This document shows, in pieces, positions 20,001-29,689 of a stretch of 64,000 bases of DNA. The notes below the pieces were generated by a model. The model was not told the origin of the DNA. It was given only the letters and a program-made list of their open reading frames with translations, and searched no databases. A program made the translations under genes and the position numbers. The first letter of the stretch is position 1, and every line of letters begins with the position of its first letter. Source of the stretch: Bacterioplanoides sp. SCSIO 12839 (lineage in GTDB: Bacteria; Pseudomonadota; Gammaproteobacteria; Pseudomonadales; Oceanobacteraceae); NCBI RefSeq assembly GCF_024397975.1, contig NZ_CP073745.1, forward strand, positions 2,816,501-2,880,500, given 5' to 3'.

Positions 20001-20508
20001 CCTCGTAATAAAAACGATCACCAAACACTTGTTGATAATCTGCCGCTAAGGCTTCTGCCCCCTCTAAATCACCTTTCAGAATACGCTGGCCAATATCACC
20101 ATCACGGGCGCCGGCTAACACAATCAGGCCGTTATTCTGCTCAAACAGCCACTCTTTTTTGATGATGGCTTTATCAAAGTGCTGGTTGTCCATAAAGCCA
20201 CGGGAAATCAGCTCACGCAGCCCAAGGTAGCCATCTGGTGTCTGGCACAAAGCCGTTATCCGAAACGGTGCATGAATATCTTCTTCATTCTCAAGCCACA
20301 GATCAGCACCAAGAATCGGTTTAATACCACTGCCCAGTGCTCCTTTGTAGAACTTCACCAGCGCATACATATTGGCCTGATCTGTCAAAGCAACCGCAGG
20401 CATCCCCATGCTTTCGGCAGTCGCCAACAGCTTTTTCACCCGTACCGTACTGTCGTACAGCGAGAATTCAGAATGGACACGCAGATGAACAAAACCGGAA
20501 GCAGACAT
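17014..20508 (-). CDS. dnaE: DNA polymerase III alpha subunit
   Basis: DnaE is the replicative polymerase subunit. The protein of about 1164 residues begins MSASGFVHLRVHSEFSLYD, the start of the PHP domain. It carries the catalytic palm motif PDFDIDF with Asp406, Asp408 and Asp410, followed by GRGSGAGSLVAYA, TGKHAGGVVIAP and a C-terminal OB-fold region (LTGLVVDMRVMKNKRGDNMCFVTLDD). I chose the ATG at 20508 over a GTG at 20520 by comparison with family N-termini. It overlaps tilS at its 3' end. Confidence 0.97.
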   Translation of the reverse strand: MSASGFVHLRVHSEFSLYDSTVRVKKLLATAESMGMPAVALTDQANMYALVKFYKGALGSGIKPILGADLWLENEEDIHAPFRITALCQTPDGYLGLRELISRGFMDNQHFDKAIIKKEWLFEQNNGLIVLAGARDGDIGQRILKGDLEGAEALAADYQQVFGDRFYYEVQRTGRQGDESVVKAGMMLGGKLGMPLVATNDVRFLAADDFEAHETRVSIGQGYALEDKRRPREYSNQQYFRSAEEMAELFADIPSAIENTVEIARRCSVEVLLGKYFLPDYPIPEGMDEDDFFRKISEVGLQERLEFIFSDLDPNSPEFAEKRKPYDERLKFELDIIIQMGFPGYFLIVMDFIQWAKDHNIPVGPGRGSGAGSLVAYAQKITDLDPLEYDLLFERFLNPERVSMPDFDIDFCMEDREKVISYVADNYGREAVSQIVTFGTMAAKAVVRDVARAQGKSFGLADKLSKLIPGDPGMTLEKALKVEPALGEFLNDDDEAQEIWEMALKLEGIARQTGKHAGGVVIAPTKLTDFSATACEPGGAGLVTQFDKNDVEEAGLVKFDFLGLRTLTIIDWALKTINRIRAKDNLEPIRVEEIPLDDKPSIEYLKTAQTTAVFQLESRGMKDLVRRLQPDNLEDMIALVALFRPGPLESGMVDDFINRKHGRAEVAYPHPDFQHESLKPILEPTYGVIVYQEQVMQIAQTLAGYTLGGADMLRRAMGKKKPEEMAKQRETFREGAISVGVDPDLAMKIFDLVEKFAGYGFNKSHSAAYAVVSYHTLWLKKHYPAPFMAAVMTSDMQNTDKVVGFIEECREMELELVLPNVNQSEFGFTVNDAGAIVYGLGAVKGAGEGPVEAITEARAEGGEFKDLFDFCERCDSKRINKRVLEALVRCGAFDCFGEDRSILMASIEDAVKAAGQSAANEAAGMMDLFGEVEAEVADEADPYERHRQLRKWTLKERLQGEKDTLGLYVTGHPFDEYEKEVRQLVPTKLSHLQEGKGSQKLTGLVVDMRVMKNKRGDNMCFVTLDDRSGRMEVALFADVYEEVREVVAKDKVLVVEAQVSHDDYSGGLKATGRSAMEISQARLNFAKSLRIRVDNDKATDLLCKQLQQKLLPLENGCPVVLDFHNEVARCDIQLGDQWRINPTDDQLLQLKYEFGEDAVELLFN

Positions 20509-20673
20509 GAATAAAAACACTTACTGAAAACAGCCGACGATTGTAACGATATTAGCGGTTCACGGATACGGTGCTGACGTCAGGAGCCAACTCCTTCCTT
20601 GTTTAATATTTGCTCAATAGCTGTGCAGATATTAACCTGAATAAATGCTTAAGCATGGAGTTGAGGAAACACA

Positions 20674-21531
20674 ATGGCGATTAAGCAATGGGAAGCCGTA
20701 AGTCTCTTCCTGATTACAGGCGCTTTTGGGTTGAGCCAGATAACCATGGACGATTTGGTTGTTGTTTCCTCGTTTGGCAACAGCTCACCAAGTTCCTCTG
20801 TAAGACTGGTAGAACACGACGCTCAACAGCAATCGACATCTTACAGCTCCTCACGTTACAGCTCCTCACGTTACAGCTCTTCACTATATAACCCATCATT
20901 CGACACACACCTGCCCAACTACAACCATCCGGCAAAAACCAAAGCAGCAGCGACCTCTGATACAACTTTCTACGACCATGCTTTGGCGCAGAAGTTAGTA
21001 CGTGCTTACATCAATTCCGGTCAACGTATCGAGACAAAACATGATTTACACCTGCTGCTCGCCAGTATTTTATCCGGCAGTGAGGCCCAGCCTTCCACAG
21101 CTGGTGATCACCCCGTAGCCAGAGATAACCAAGTATCGTTAACGCTACTGAGCTCATTAACAGACACGCTGATGTCCAATGAAGAGAAGCAGCAACTCGT
21201 CAATCAACACATCGCAGACTTACAGACTTCGCCATACATTCAGGCCCAGATGCAATTGATTGCCGACACTCTGGAACACCTGCCTCGCAGCAACACCAAT
21301 CACACTCTTATCAATCACTATCAGGATCTCAGCCAGCTCGCGCTGTCGGAACAACCGCTGAATCTCCCGGGTGATTATTGGCAACAAGAATATGAAACAG
21401 CCATTCAGCTACAGAAACAACAGTTATCAGTGACAGCTGACGACTTTAGCAATCCACATGACTTCAAACGATTTAAACAACTGGTTTCGGTGGCAGGAAT
21501 CACCAAGACCATCACCAGGCATACGCCATAG
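20674..21531 (+). CDS. Ser-rich exported or membrane-anchored protein, unknown
   Basis: The 285-residue product has a hydrophobic N-terminus (about residues 8-26) that could be a signal peptide or anchor. A Ser-rich low-complexity segment with three YSSSR/L units (about residues 55-72) and a helical C-terminal half follow. No family is recognised. A strong ribosome binding site GAGGAA precedes the start. The gene is followed after 11 bases by a Ser/Gly-rich lipoprotein gene, and the pair looks like an operon. Confidence 0.7.
   Translation: MAIKQWEAVSLFLITGAFGLSQITMDDLVVVSSFGNSSPSSSVRLVEHDAQQQSTSYSSSRYSSSRYSSSLYNPSFDTHLPNYNHPAKTKAAATSDTTFYDHALAQKLVRAYINSGQRIETKHDLHLLLASILSGSEAQPSTAGDHPVARDNQVSLTLLSSLTDTLMSNEEKQQLVNQHIADLQTSPYIQAQMQLIADTLEHLPRSNTNHTLINHYQDLSQLALSEQPLNLPGDYWQQEYETAIQLQKQQLSVTADDFSNPHDFKRFKQLVSVAGITKTITRHTP
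20840..20884 (+). repeat. 15-bp tandem repeats encoding YSSSR
   Basis: Two identical and one diverged copies of a unit TACAGCTCCTCACGT lie in tandem, encoding Tyr-Ser-Ser-Ser-Arg/Leu. Such an array could vary in copy number by slippage without shifting the frame. Confidence 0.8.
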
Positions 21532-21542
21532 GAGAAAAGATC

Positions 21543-22136
21543 ATGACCATCTTTAACGCACTCAAATCCGCCGTCTTGATAATGGCTGGCGGTTTTTTAG
21601 TCGCTTGTGGCTCGGAGGACAGCTCCTCTTCAAGCAGCAGCGGTTCTGATAGCCCATCCACTTCCGCATTTTCAATGTGCACCCAACGATCAGGAAATAC
21701 CCTGTCGGTAGAATGTACGTCCTCATCCTGCAGCAGTGGCTACTCATTCCATTCGTCCTACTCCAGCAGCGGCAGTTGCGTATCACGCCGAGACACCATT
21801 TTGGATCACTTCAGTAATACCGGAGAAATACTGTCAGGTACATCGGGTACTGGCGGCAGTTCCGGTGGCGGCTCAGGTGGTGGTAGCACCGGTGGGTCAG
21901 GCGGTGTTTCACTGTCTAATATCAGTGCTTGTGGAACCAGCATTCAGGTCCCTAGCCTATGCACGAGCACGGCAAGTACCTTGTTTAATGCAATTTGTAG
22001 CGGCTCCTCAAGCTCAAGTTTATTAAGAAGCGCCTGCCAATCGTATATTCGTTGTTTAGGGCAAAGCATCAGCGACCCTGCTGCCCGGGCAACTTATGAA
22101 GCAGCAACCCAGGGAACCTGCGATCAAATTCAATAA
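21543..22136 (+). CDS. Ser/Gly-rich lipoprotein, unknown function
   Basis: The 197-residue product has a lipoprotein signal peptide with lipobox LVAC (Cys22). A Ser run, a Cys-containing segment, a flexible Gly/Ser linker (about residues 98-122) and a C-terminal Cys-containing domain with CQSYIRCLGQS follow. Several paired Cys suggest disulfides outside the cytoplasm. GGAG precedes the start. The function is unknown. Confidence 0.72.
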   Translation: MTIFNALKSAVLIMAGGFLVACGSEDSSSSSSSGSDSPSTSAFSMCTQRSGNTLSVECTSSSCSSGYSFHSSYSSSGSCVSRRDTILDHFSNTGEILSGTSGTGGSSGGGSGGGSTGGSGGVSLSNISACGTSIQVPSLCTSTASTLFNAICSGSSSSSLLRSACQSYIRCLGQSISDPAARATYEAATQGTCDQIQ

Positions 22137-22145
22137 CGGACCTCA

Positions 22146-22174
22146 GTGTCTCCGTCAAAATCGGGCGGAGACAC
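22146..22174 (+). terminator. hairpin after the lipoprotein gene
   Basis: GTGTCTCCG and CGGAGACAC form a 9-pair stem with an 11-base loop just after the stop codon. No T-tract follows, so it may stabilise the mRNA end or be a weak terminator. Confidence 0.4.
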
Positions 22175-22223
22175 CATCACAACTTGTGGTTACCATAAGG
22201 TTTTATCACTCGACTTATTCACC

Positions 22224-22550
22224 ATGAAAAAAAACAAATCGGCCCCCATTTCTGATGTTACTAAAGTGGAAGCTCTCAAAGTTGCCAAAGGTATTCAAAA
22301 GCCAGGACAAACCAAAGAGCAGACAAAACTAATTGCTCAAGGCATTGAAAAAGGCATCGCAGAATATAAAAAACGCGAAAAACAAAAAGCCCGGGAGCGT
22401 GACAAGCAGCGTAAGCAGGAATTAAAAGCAAAAGAAAAAGCGGAAGCTCAGCCAATCTCTGAAGAGAAAGGTAGTAACCCAGTATTATTACCCTGGATAT
22501 TATTAGGGTTAAGTTGGGTAGGGTTTATTGCGTATATCAGTGCGTATTAA
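22224..22550 (+). CDS. DUF2956 family membrane-anchored protein
   Basis: A 108-residue product with the block GIQKPGQTKEQTKLIAQGIE typical of DUF2956 proteins of marine gammaproteobacteria. A Lys/Arg/Glu-rich charged helix (about residues 48-75) and one C-terminal transmembrane segment (about 85-105) follow. I placed the start at MKKNKS (22224), because the upstream in-frame extension would run through the preceding hairpin. The function is unknown. Confidence 0.8.
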   Translation: MKKNKSAPISDVTKVEALKVAKGIQKPGQTKEQTKLIAQGIEKGIAEYKKREKQKARERDKQRKQELKAKEKAEAQPISEEKGSNPVLLPWILLGLSWVGFIAYISAY

Positions 22551-22594
22551 TAACGCCCCTAAGTACCAATAAATACATCAGAGGCGTTGAGATA

Positions 22595-23191
22595 TCAGAA
22601 CATAAAGGCGGCGCCAACATTCACACTATTGTGGACATAAGTTGTGCTGATTGTTTCTGTTACAAAGCCAACATCCAGCTCAATATCTTGCCATACGATT
22701 GCTTGACGCTTGAAGGAAACATCCAGTTCAAACTGAGGGGTTACCTCTATTTTGGCACCAGCTCCAAGCTGAAAAGCGAAGCCTGAAAGACTATCACCTT
22801 CTTTATCGGTTCCGGTTAATACCAAAGCTTCATCCACCTTATATACGCCAAAACCAATAGCCCAATAAGGTTTAATTTGTTCGTCGGTGTAAACAAATTG
22901 CCAGTCAAAGTTCAGGCCCGTTAAATCTTCACTGTCATTGCTTTTATCAAAATCAACGGTCGTTGATTCCAGGCTCAGTAAAAAACGGTTGTTACGCTCA
23001 CTCTTGGAACCGATAAAAAAAGACAACCCCGAGACATCAGTATTCTCAGTAATTTCATCATCCAGAACATCAAACTCGGCTTTAGCATCTCCGGAGATAC
23101 TGGTGAATAAATTACCACCCACCAACAATTCAGCCGATGCATTAAAAGATAACATTGATAGTGCCAATGCACTTGCGGTGAGATACTTCAT
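22595..23191 (-). CDS. outer-membrane beta-barrel protein
   Basis: A 198-residue product with a signal peptide ending FNASA (about residue 18), alternating amphipathic beta strands and a C-terminal Phe (AAFMF), as in 8-stranded OmpA/OmpW-like barrels. I chose the ATG at 23191 because AAGGGA lies 9 bases upstream; the longer frame start at 23239 would spoil the signal peptide. The specific function is unknown. Confidence 0.8.
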   Translation of the reverse strand: MKYLTASALALSMLSFNASAELLVGGNLFTSISGDAKAEFDVLDDEITENTDVSGLSFFIGSKSERNNRFLLSLESTTVDFDKSNDSEDLTGLNFDWQFVYTDEQIKPYWAIGFGVYKVDEALVLTGTDKEGDSLSGFAFQLGAGAKIEVTPQFELDVSFKRQAIVWQDIELDVGFVTETISTTYVHNSVNVGAAFMF

Positions 23192-23309
23192 CGTCCACAT
23201 CCCTTGGTCATAGATTAAAAAATATAAAGGCGCCGACATAGCGCGATGCGGATTTTAATAAAATTTACAATTCAGTCAATAGCATTAATTCGAAATTTTT
23301 ATGAGATAT

Positions 23310-23345
23310 AAAAAAACGCCGCGCTGTTCCCAGGGCGGCGTTTTT
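23310..23345 (-). terminator. intrinsic terminator after oadB
   Basis: On the minus strand AAAAACGCCGC / GCGGCGTTTTT forms an 11-pair stem with a 12-base loop and a run of T. It ends the oadGAB transcript. Confidence 0.88.
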
Positions 23346-23371
23346 CTTAACGTTTAATAAGGTGTCAGAGA

Positions 23372-24682
23372 TTACCCAAAGAAGGAAATCATCACACCGG
23401 CTGCTACTGCAGAACCGATTACACCTGCAACGTTTGGACCCATAGCATGCATCAGCAGGAAGTTCTGGCTGTTAGCTTCCAGGCCCACTTTGTTAGATAC
23501 ACGCGCCGCCATTGGCACCGCAGATACACCTGCTGAACCGATTAACGGGTTAATTGGATCTTTGCTCAGCTTGTTCATGATTTTCGCCATGATCACGCCC
23601 GCAGCGGTACCCACCATGAAGGCAACCAGACCCAGAACGATAATCGCCAGAGTGCTGCCATTCAGGAAGGCATCAGAGCTCATTTTGTAACCAACAGACA
23701 GACCCAGGAAGATGGTCACTACGTTGATCAGAGCATTTTGCGCAGTATCACTCAGACGCTCAACCACACCCGATTCTTTCATCAGGTTACCGAAGCAGAA
23801 CATACCCAGCAGAGGCGCTGCAGATGGCAACAGAATCGCCACCAGTACCAGTACCGCAATCGGGAAGACAATCTTCTCGCCTTTGGTCACGGTACGCAGC
23901 TGGCTCATCGCGATCTGACGCTCAGATTCAGAGGTCAGTGCTTTCATAATTGGCGGCTGAATCAGAGGAACCAGAGCCATGTATGAGTAAGCCGCTACCG
24001 CAATCGCACCCAGCAGTTCAGGCGCCAGTTTCGATGCAATAAAGATCGAAGTCGGGCCGTCAGCACCACCGATGATACCAATCGCAGCTGCCTGCTGAAC
24101 GGTGAAGTCCATCAGACCTGCGTCAGTCAGCAGAACCGCACCAGCAACGGTACCGAAGATACCGAACTGAGCCGCCGCACCTAACAGCAGCGTTTTAGGG
24201 TTTGCCAGCAGAGGGCCGAAGTCAGTCATCGCGCCAACACCCATGAAGATCAGCAACGGTGCAACACCACTGGCAATCGTCATGCTGTAAAACACGTATA
24301 ACATGCCGTTATCAAAGCCCAGGGTAGAACCCAGTGCGACGGCTTTCTTATACATCAGACCCTGAACTTCATAGGCCTCTTTGTAAGCGGCAAACACCTG
24401 ATCCATGGTCGAATTAGCAGCAATGCCAAACAGCTCAGCAAATTCTGCCAACACTTTAGGATCAGCAGAGCGGATCGCCGCTTCAGCAGCCGACCAGCCC
24501 ATACCAGCACTCGGGATGTTAACCATCAGAGTACCAACGGCAATCGGCAACAGCAGCAGTGGCTCAAAGCCTTTTTTGATGGCCAGGTACAACATACCAA
24601 AGGCCACCAACATCATGAACGCCTGGCCACCCTCAATATGGGCAATACCAGTGTCATTCCAGAGACGGAGTAAGCTATCCAT
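23372..24682 (-). CDS. oadB: sodium-pumping oxaloacetate decarboxylase beta subunit
   Basis: OadB is the integral membrane subunit that decarboxylates carboxybiotin and exports sodium ions. The 436-residue protein is hydrophobic throughout, with the family segments [13 protein letters not shown] and [15 protein letters not shown] that line the sodium path. It is the last gene of the oadGAB operon, starting 14 bases after oadA. Confidence 0.95.
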   Translation of the reverse strand: MDSLLRLWNDTGIAHIEGGQAFMMLVAFGMLYLAIKKGFEPLLLLPIAVGTLMVNIPSAGMGWSAAEAAIRSADPKVLAEFAELFGIAANSTMDQVFAAYKEAYEVQGLMYKKAVALGSTLGFDNGMLYVFYSMTIASGVAPLLIFMGVGAMTDFGPLLANPKTLLLGAAAQFGIFGTVAGAVLLTDAGLMDFTVQQAAAIGIIGGADGPTSIFIASKLAPELLGAIAVAAYSYMALVPLIQPPIMKALTSESERQIAMSQLRTVTKGEKIVFPIAVLVLVAILLPSAAPLLGMFCFGNLMKESGVVERLSDTAQNALINVVTIFLGLSVGYKMSSDAFLNGSTLAIIVLGLVAFMVGTAAGVIMAKIMNKLSKDPINPLIGSAGVSAVPMAARVSNKVGLEANSQNFLLMHAMGPNVAGVIGSAVAAGVMISFFG

Positions 24683-24696
24683 CAGTCAGCCTCCCA

Positions 24697-26475
24697 TTAA
24701 GCCAGCGTGTACAGAGTGTCGCCAACTTTCACAGCAGAACCTTCCGCCGCCGCAACGCTACCGATAGTACCGGCGCGTGGAGCACGTACTTCAGTTTCCA
24801 TCTTCATGGCTTCCAGAATGATAACTACATCACCTTCAGCAACTTGCTGGCCTGGCTGAACCATCACTTTCCAGACGTTACCAGCCAGAGGCGCTGCGAT
24901 TGGGTCGCCACCACCAACTGGAGCCGCTGCCGCAGGAGCACCTGCTGCTGGTGCAGCACCACCGAAGCTCAGTGGAGCACCGTTAACCGGAGCCAGTTCT
25001 TTAACATCGCCACCGTCGTCAACTTTCACCACGTATTCGTTGCCATCAACGGTTACAGTGAAGGTATCTTCGTCAGCACCTTTAGGCGCTGGTTCGAACG
25101 CATCCGGGTTACCACGGTTTTCCAGGAACTTAGGAGCAATCTGTGGGAACAGAGCGTAAGTCAGTGCATCGTCGATTTTCTCGTCAGCCAGCTTGATACC
25201 TTTGTCGGCAGCCAGTGCGTCAACATCTGCAATGATCTTGTCCATCTCGTTTTCCAGCAGGTCAGCCGGACGACAAGTAATGGCTTCTGCACCATCCAGA
25301 ACACGAGCCTGCAGCTCAGCGTTCATTGGCGCCGGTGCAGCACCATATTCGCCTTTCAGGATGCCCTGAGTTTCTTTCGAGATAGACTTGTAACGCTCGC
25401 CAGTCAGTACGTTCAGTACCGCTTGAGTACCAACTATCTGAGAAGTTGGTGTTACCAGAGGAATGAAACCCAGATCTTCACGAACGCGTGGGATTTCTTT
25501 CAGTACGTCGTCGAACTTGTCAGACGCACCCTGCTCGCGCAGCTGGTTTTCCATGTTGGTTAACATGCCGCCAGGAACCTGAGCAACCAGGATACGGGAG
25601 TCTGTGCCTTTCAGAGCACCTTCGAACTTAGCGTACTTCTTACGAACATCACGGAAGTATGCAGCAATTTCTTCCAGTAACAGCAGATCAATGCCAGTCT
25701 CACGCTCGGTACCTGCCAGTGCAGCTACAACGGATTCCGTTGCAGTGTGACCGTAAGTCATGGACATAGAAGAGATTGCCGTATCAACACGGTCGATGCC
25801 CGCTTCTACTGCTTTCAGAATGGTCATGTCAGACAGACCAGAAGTCGCGTGAGCGTGCAGTTGAACTTCCAGGTCAGTCTGAGCTTTCAGCTTGCTAACC
25901 AGTTCAAATGCATCGTATGGAGTCAGTACACCGGCCATATCTTTAATGGCAATGGAGTCTGCGCCCATATCTTCAATTTGTTTCGCCAGAGACACCCATG
26001 CTTCCATGGTATGAACCGGAGAAGTCGTAAACGACAGCGTACCCTGTGCATGTTTACCCTGTTTCTTAACAGCTTTTAAAGCCGTTTCCAGGTTGCGCGG
26101 GTCATTCATCGCGTCGAATACACGGAAAACGTCTACACCGTTGGTAGCAGCGCGTTCTACGAATTTATCAACCACGTCATCAGCGTAGTGACGGTAGCCC
26201 AGCAGGTTCTGACCACGCAGCAGCATCTGGTGCGGGGTTTTTGGCATGGCTTTTTTGAATTCGCGAATGCGATCCCATGGGTCTTCGCCCAGGAAGCGGA
26301 TGCAAGAATCGAAGGTTGCGCCGCCCCAGGACTCAAGAGACCAGTAGCCTACTTGATCCAGCTTTTCAGCGATGGGAAGCATATCGTCGATGCGCATACG
26401 GGTTGCCAGAATAGACTGGTGTGCGTCGCGCAGTACGACATCGGTGATACCTAAAGGTTTTTTAGAATCGGTCAT
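24697..26475 (-). CDS. oadA: oxaloacetate decarboxylase alpha subunit
   Basis: OadA transfers CO2 from oxaloacetate to its own biotin. The protein of 592 residues has the N-terminal carboxyltransferase TIM barrel ([15 protein letters not shown], metal and substrate site; LHAHATSG with metal-binding His). An Ala/Pro-rich linker (around residue 520-535) and a C-terminal biotinyl domain with EAMKMETEV, the biotinylated Lys, follow. I chose MTDSKK (26475) as the start over an ORF start six codons upstream, since AAAAGG precedes it. A pyruvate carboxylase B subunit is excluded by the oadB and oadG neighbours. Confidence 0.95.
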   Translation of the reverse strand: MTDSKKPLGITDVVLRDAHQSILATRMRIDDMLPIAEKLDQVGYWSLESWGGATFDSCIRFLGEDPWDRIREFKKAMPKTPHQMLLRGQNLLGYRHYADDVVDKFVERAATNGVDVFRVFDAMNDPRNLETALKAVKKQGKHAQGTLSFTTSPVHTMEAWVSLAKQIEDMGADSIAIKDMAGVLTPYDAFELVSKLKAQTDLEVQLHAHATSGLSDMTILKAVEAGIDRVDTAISSMSMTYGHTATESVVAALAGTERETGIDLLLLEEIAAYFRDVRKKYAKFEGALKGTDSRILVAQVPGGMLTNMENQLREQGASDKFDDVLKEIPRVREDLGFIPLVTPTSQIVGTQAVLNVLTGERYKSISKETQGILKGEYGAAPAPMNAELQARVLDGAEAITCRPADLLENEMDKIIADVDALAADKGIKLADEKIDDALTYALFPQIAPKFLENRGNPDAFEPAPKGADEDTFTVTVDGNEYVVKVDDGGDVKELAPVNGAPLSFGGAAPAAGAPAAAAPVGGGDPIAAPLAGNVWKVMVQPGQQVAEGDVVIILEAMKMETEVRAPRAGTIGSVAAAEGSAVKVGDTLYTLA

Positions 26476-26573
26476 GGGTGATGGCCTTTTCAATCCGTTA
26501 ACGTTGTAAACGTTTGGGTAATCTTATTATTCGCGGGCTACTACTTTTGATAGTTGTTAACAGTGATGCTTGA

Positions 26574-26819
26574 TCACTGGCGCGCGCGATGCTCTTTAAC
26601 TGCCGCTGCTAAAACTTTTAACAGCACAGGATCTACGCCTTGGGTTGGAGCAGCAGGTGCAGCTGGAGTAGCAACAACTTCTGGTTCCGGCGCAATTTTA
26701 TTTACCAGTTTGGACATGGCACTGGTTACAAATACCAGCATGGTCAGGAAGACGAACACGACTCCCATACCAAACACCATCAAATCCAAACCTTGAGAGA
26801 CCAGACTTGGCTCAGTCAT
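26574..26819 (-). CDS. oadG: oxaloacetate decarboxylase gamma subunit
   Basis: OadG is a small membrane protein that assembles the complex through its single N-terminal membrane helix (about residues 10-35, with VFVFLTMLVFV) and a soluble tail. The 81-residue product with an Ala/Pro-rich linker fits. AGAGGA lies upstream of the start. It is the first gene of the operon. Confidence 0.92.
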   Translation of the reverse strand: MTEPSLVSQGLDLMVFGMGVVFVFLTMLVFVTSAMSKLVNKIAPEPEVVATPAAPAAPTQGVDPVLLKVLAAAVKEHRARQ

Positions 26820-27057
26820 GTCAGGCGTCCTCTAATGTTTTTTTGTCGGAGCTTTCCGTCTCCATCAAGGCTCATTCAAACAAAGGTAATACCTTCGGAA
26901 GCGCGCAATCATGGGGATGGTAAGCCGCTGTAGATTACTGAAAAGGCTATATAGGCGCAACCAAAACCAGTTGTCAGTCGATCAGATTATAATCACTTGT
27001 TACTCAAATTCCGCCAGAAGCGAGGTGGACTGCCGCTATAAGCAGCAGTGTTATTCA

Positions 27058-27954
27058 TCATTCACAATCTTTATTATCAGCGGCTTCAGCCAATAACCAG
27101 TCGCGAAATAAACCCGCCTGAGGATGCTCATACTGATTAACCGGGCTAATCAGATAAAACGCCTCCGAGGTTGGAATCGATACATCAAAGGGCGCAATCA
27201 ACTCGCCTGACTTCAACATTTCCTGAACTAATGACGATCGGCCAAGGGCAATGCCCTGCCCGGCCTTAGCCATTTCCAGTGCTGAAATCAGCGTATCAAA
27301 ATGAATTCCCTGAGAAGAATCAACATCCAAAAAGCCTGCCTGTTTAAGCCAATAAGCCCAACCGGCGCGATAACCCATCACATGTAACAGCGTGAAATTT
27401 TCAAGGTCTTGTGGACTTAATCGTGTTTTGCCATCCAACAGATTGGGCGAACACACAGGAACCAATTTATCCCAAGTCAGCCTGTCGCTGTTTACATTGG
27501 GCCACTCGCCTTCACCATGGCGAATTTCCAGATTGGACTCCCGGTCAATATCCCCAACCCAGATGTTACTGGAAAAGCGGATATTCACATCCGGATTCTG
27601 AGCGCGGAATTTGCCAATCCTTGGGGCCAGCCAGGTGGTAAAAAATACCAGATTGGTGCGCACTGTGAGCGGTCGCATTTGCCCCTTACCAAACAGCTCA
27701 TTGGTTGCATCAGCCAATCGTTCAATTGAGTCATGTACAATTGGAATATAGGCCTTCCCCGCCTGCGATAGCTCAAGGCCACGAGGCAAACGGTTAAACA
27801 GAGCCACACCCAACTGGGCTTCAAGTCCTTTGATGTGCTGACTAACAGCCGCCTGAGTCATGTTGAGTTCAGAAGCCGCCTGAGTAAAACTCAGGGTTCG
27901 CGCGGAAGCTTCAAATGTTCTTAACCAATTCAGCGGAGGAATTTTTTTCTTCAT
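27058..27954 (-). CDS. dddR: LysR-type regulator of the DMSP cluster (DddR)
   Basis: A 298-residue LysR-family activator of the GcvA subtype. The winged helix-turn-helix occupies about residues 6-65 (SFTQAASELNMTQAAVSQHIKGLE), followed by the co-inducer-binding domain. It lies directly after dddC on the same strand, separated by a terminator, in the position of DddR in Marinomonas. By that analogy it should switch on dddD, dddT and dddBC when DMSP or a breakdown product is present. The specific role is inferred from context. Confidence 0.85.
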   Translation of the reverse strand: MKKKIPPLNWLRTFEASARTLSFTQAASELNMTQAAVSQHIKGLEAQLGVALFNRLPRGLELSQAGKAYIPIVHDSIERLADATNELFGKGQMRPLTVRTNLVFFTTWLAPRIGKFRAQNPDVNIRFSSNIWVGDIDRESNLEIRHGEGEWPNVNSDRLTWDKLVPVCSPNLLDGKTRLSPQDLENFTLLHVMGYRAGWAYWLKQAGFLDVDSSQGIHFDTLISALEMAKAGQGIALGRSSLVQEMLKSGELIAPFDVSIPTSEAFYLISPVNQYEHPQAGLFRDWLLAEAADNKDCE

Positions 27955-28038
27955 TTTATACCCTCACTATTCAAGCCTGAATTTTGACAATAATGGTTGT
28001 ACCAAGTTCTGTTTAAACTACCTGACAAGTAGACAGCT

Positions 28039-28070
28039 AAAAAAACAACGTCCTGAATATTCAGGACGTT
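28039..28070 (-). terminator. intrinsic terminator after dddC
   Basis: A fully palindromic 24-base sequence (AACGTCCTGAAT/ATTCAGGACGTT, 28047-28070) is followed on the minus strand by TGTTTTTTT. It separates dddBC from dddR. Confidence 0.9.
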
Positions 28071-28108
28071 ATTGGCTACATATTTATCGCCACTTTACTT
28101 ATCGACAT

Positions 28109-29599
28109 TTAGCTCGGGAAGGCAAACGAAACGCCTTCACGCACACCACTCGATGGCCAGCGCTGAGTGATAGTTTTACGCTTGGTATAAAAGCGAACAC
28201 CATCCGGGCCATACGCATGCAGATCACCAAATAACGAGCGCTTCCAGCCGCCAAAGCTGTGATACGCCACCGGCACTGGCAGAGGCACATTAATACCCAC
28301 CATGCCGACCTGAATATGATCAGAGAAATATCGTGCCGCCTCACCATCACGAGTAAAGATACAGGTACCGTTACCATACTCATGGTCGTTGATCAGTTGC
28401 ATGGCCTGTTCCATCGTCTCAACACGAACGACTTGCAATACCGGACCAAAAATTTCTTCCTGATAACTTTGCATCGTTGGTGTTACCTGATCAATCAGGG
28501 TGGCTCCCACAAAGAACCCGTCTTCATATCCGGAAACAGCCGGGTTACGACCATCAACAACAACATTTGCGCCATCGTTTTCTGCGCTGTCGATATAACC
28601 ATTCACTTTCTGTTGGTGCGCACGCGTGATCACAGGGCCAAAGTCGTTAGAGCTATCGCTGTAAGCACCCACTTTCAGTGGTTTCATTGCCTCACTCATT
28701 TTGGCAACCAGCTCATCCGCCGCCGCATCACCAACAGCAACAGCCACTGACAACGCCATACAACGCTCGCCGGAAGAACCAAACGCAGCACCCAGCAATT
28801 GGTTTACGGCGTTATCAATGTCTGCATCAGGCATCACAATCGCATGGTTTTTTGCACCACCCAATGCCTGACAACGCTTACCGTTAGCATTGGCTGTGGC
28901 GTAAATGTATTCCGCAATTGGGGTCGAACCGACAAAACTCACCGCTTTAATACGTTCGTCAGTCAGTAAGATATCAACGGCTTCTTTATCGCCATTAACA
29001 ACGTTCAGAACACCTTCAGGCAAACCCGCTTCATGCAACAGCTGTGCAATATACAGAGTAGAACTCGGATCACGCTCGGATGGCTTTAAGACAAAGGTAT
29101 TGCCACAGGCAATTGCCAGCGGGAACATCCACATCGGCACCATGGCAGGGAAGTTAAATGGCGTAATACCGGCAACCACACCTAACGGTTGAAATTCACT
29201 CCAGGAATCAATGTTCGGGCCAACGTTTTTGCTGTATTCGCCTTTCAATAATTCAGGAACACCACACGCGTATTCAACATTTTCAATACCACGCTGCAAT
29301 TCGCCAGCGGCGTCATGAGAAATTTTGCCGTGCTCCTGGCCAATCAATTCACAAATTTTATCGGCATTGGCTTCCAGCAGTTCTTTAAAGCGGAACATAA
29401 TACGGGCACGTTTAATGGCCGGAGTATTACGCCATGCCGGAAAAGCAGTCTGAGCAGATGCAATGGCTTCTTCGACGGTTTCTTTGGAGGCCAGTGCCAC
29501 ACGGGTTGTGCTGCCACCCGTCGCCGGGTTATACACGTCCTGAACGCGTGCCGCATCTTCTATAATTTTGCCATTGATTAAATGTCCAACTGTTGTCAT
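28109..29599 (-). CDS. dddC: methylmalonate-semialdehyde dehydrogenase (DddC)
   Basis: A CoA-acylating aldehyde dehydrogenase of about 496 residues. It shows the NAD-binding region (ITPFNFPAMVPMWMFP, FVGSTPIAEYIY) and the catalytic-Cys segment FGSSGERCMALSVAV of the MmsA family. In DMSP users the enzyme converts malonate semialdehyde to acetyl-CoA after DddB has oxidised 3-hydroxypropionate. I chose the ATG at 29599 as matching family starts; ten extra codons would extend to 29629. It is encoded 90 bases after dddB on the same strand. Confidence 0.92.
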   Translation of the reverse strand: MTTVGHLINGKIIEDAARVQDVYNPATGGSTTRVALASKETVEEAIASAQTAFPAWRNTPAIKRARIMFRFKELLEANADKICELIGQEHGKISHDAAGELQRGIENVEYACGVPELLKGEYSKNVGPNIDSWSEFQPLGVVAGITPFNFPAMVPMWMFPLAIACGNTFVLKPSERDPSSTLYIAQLLHEAGLPEGVLNVVNGDKEAVDILLTDERIKAVSFVGSTPIAEYIYATANANGKRCQALGGAKNHAIVMPDADIDNAVNQLLGAAFGSSGERCMALSVAVAVGDAAADELVAKMSEAMKPLKVGAYSDSSNDFGPVITRAHQQKVNGYIDSAENDGANVVVDGRNPAVSGYEDGFFVGATLIDQVTPTMQSYQEEIFGPVLQVVRVETMEQAMQLINDHEYGNGTCIFTRDGEAARYFSDHIQVGMVGINVPLPVPVAYHSFGGWKRSLFGDLHAYGPDGVRFYTKRKTITQRWPSSGVREGVSFAFPS

Positions 29600-29689
29600 A
29601 ACGTTTTTCCTCAAATATGGATTTGGCAATCGTTGCCTTATATAAAAATCAAATAAAAAATAAAAATCAGATAAAAAAGAGCCGGAAAA

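Noticed and set aside
24844-25563. 239-codon plus-strand frame opposite oadA
   Set aside because: It lies wholly within oadA, has no recognisable domains and a Cys/Trp/Arg-rich composition typical of a shadow frame.
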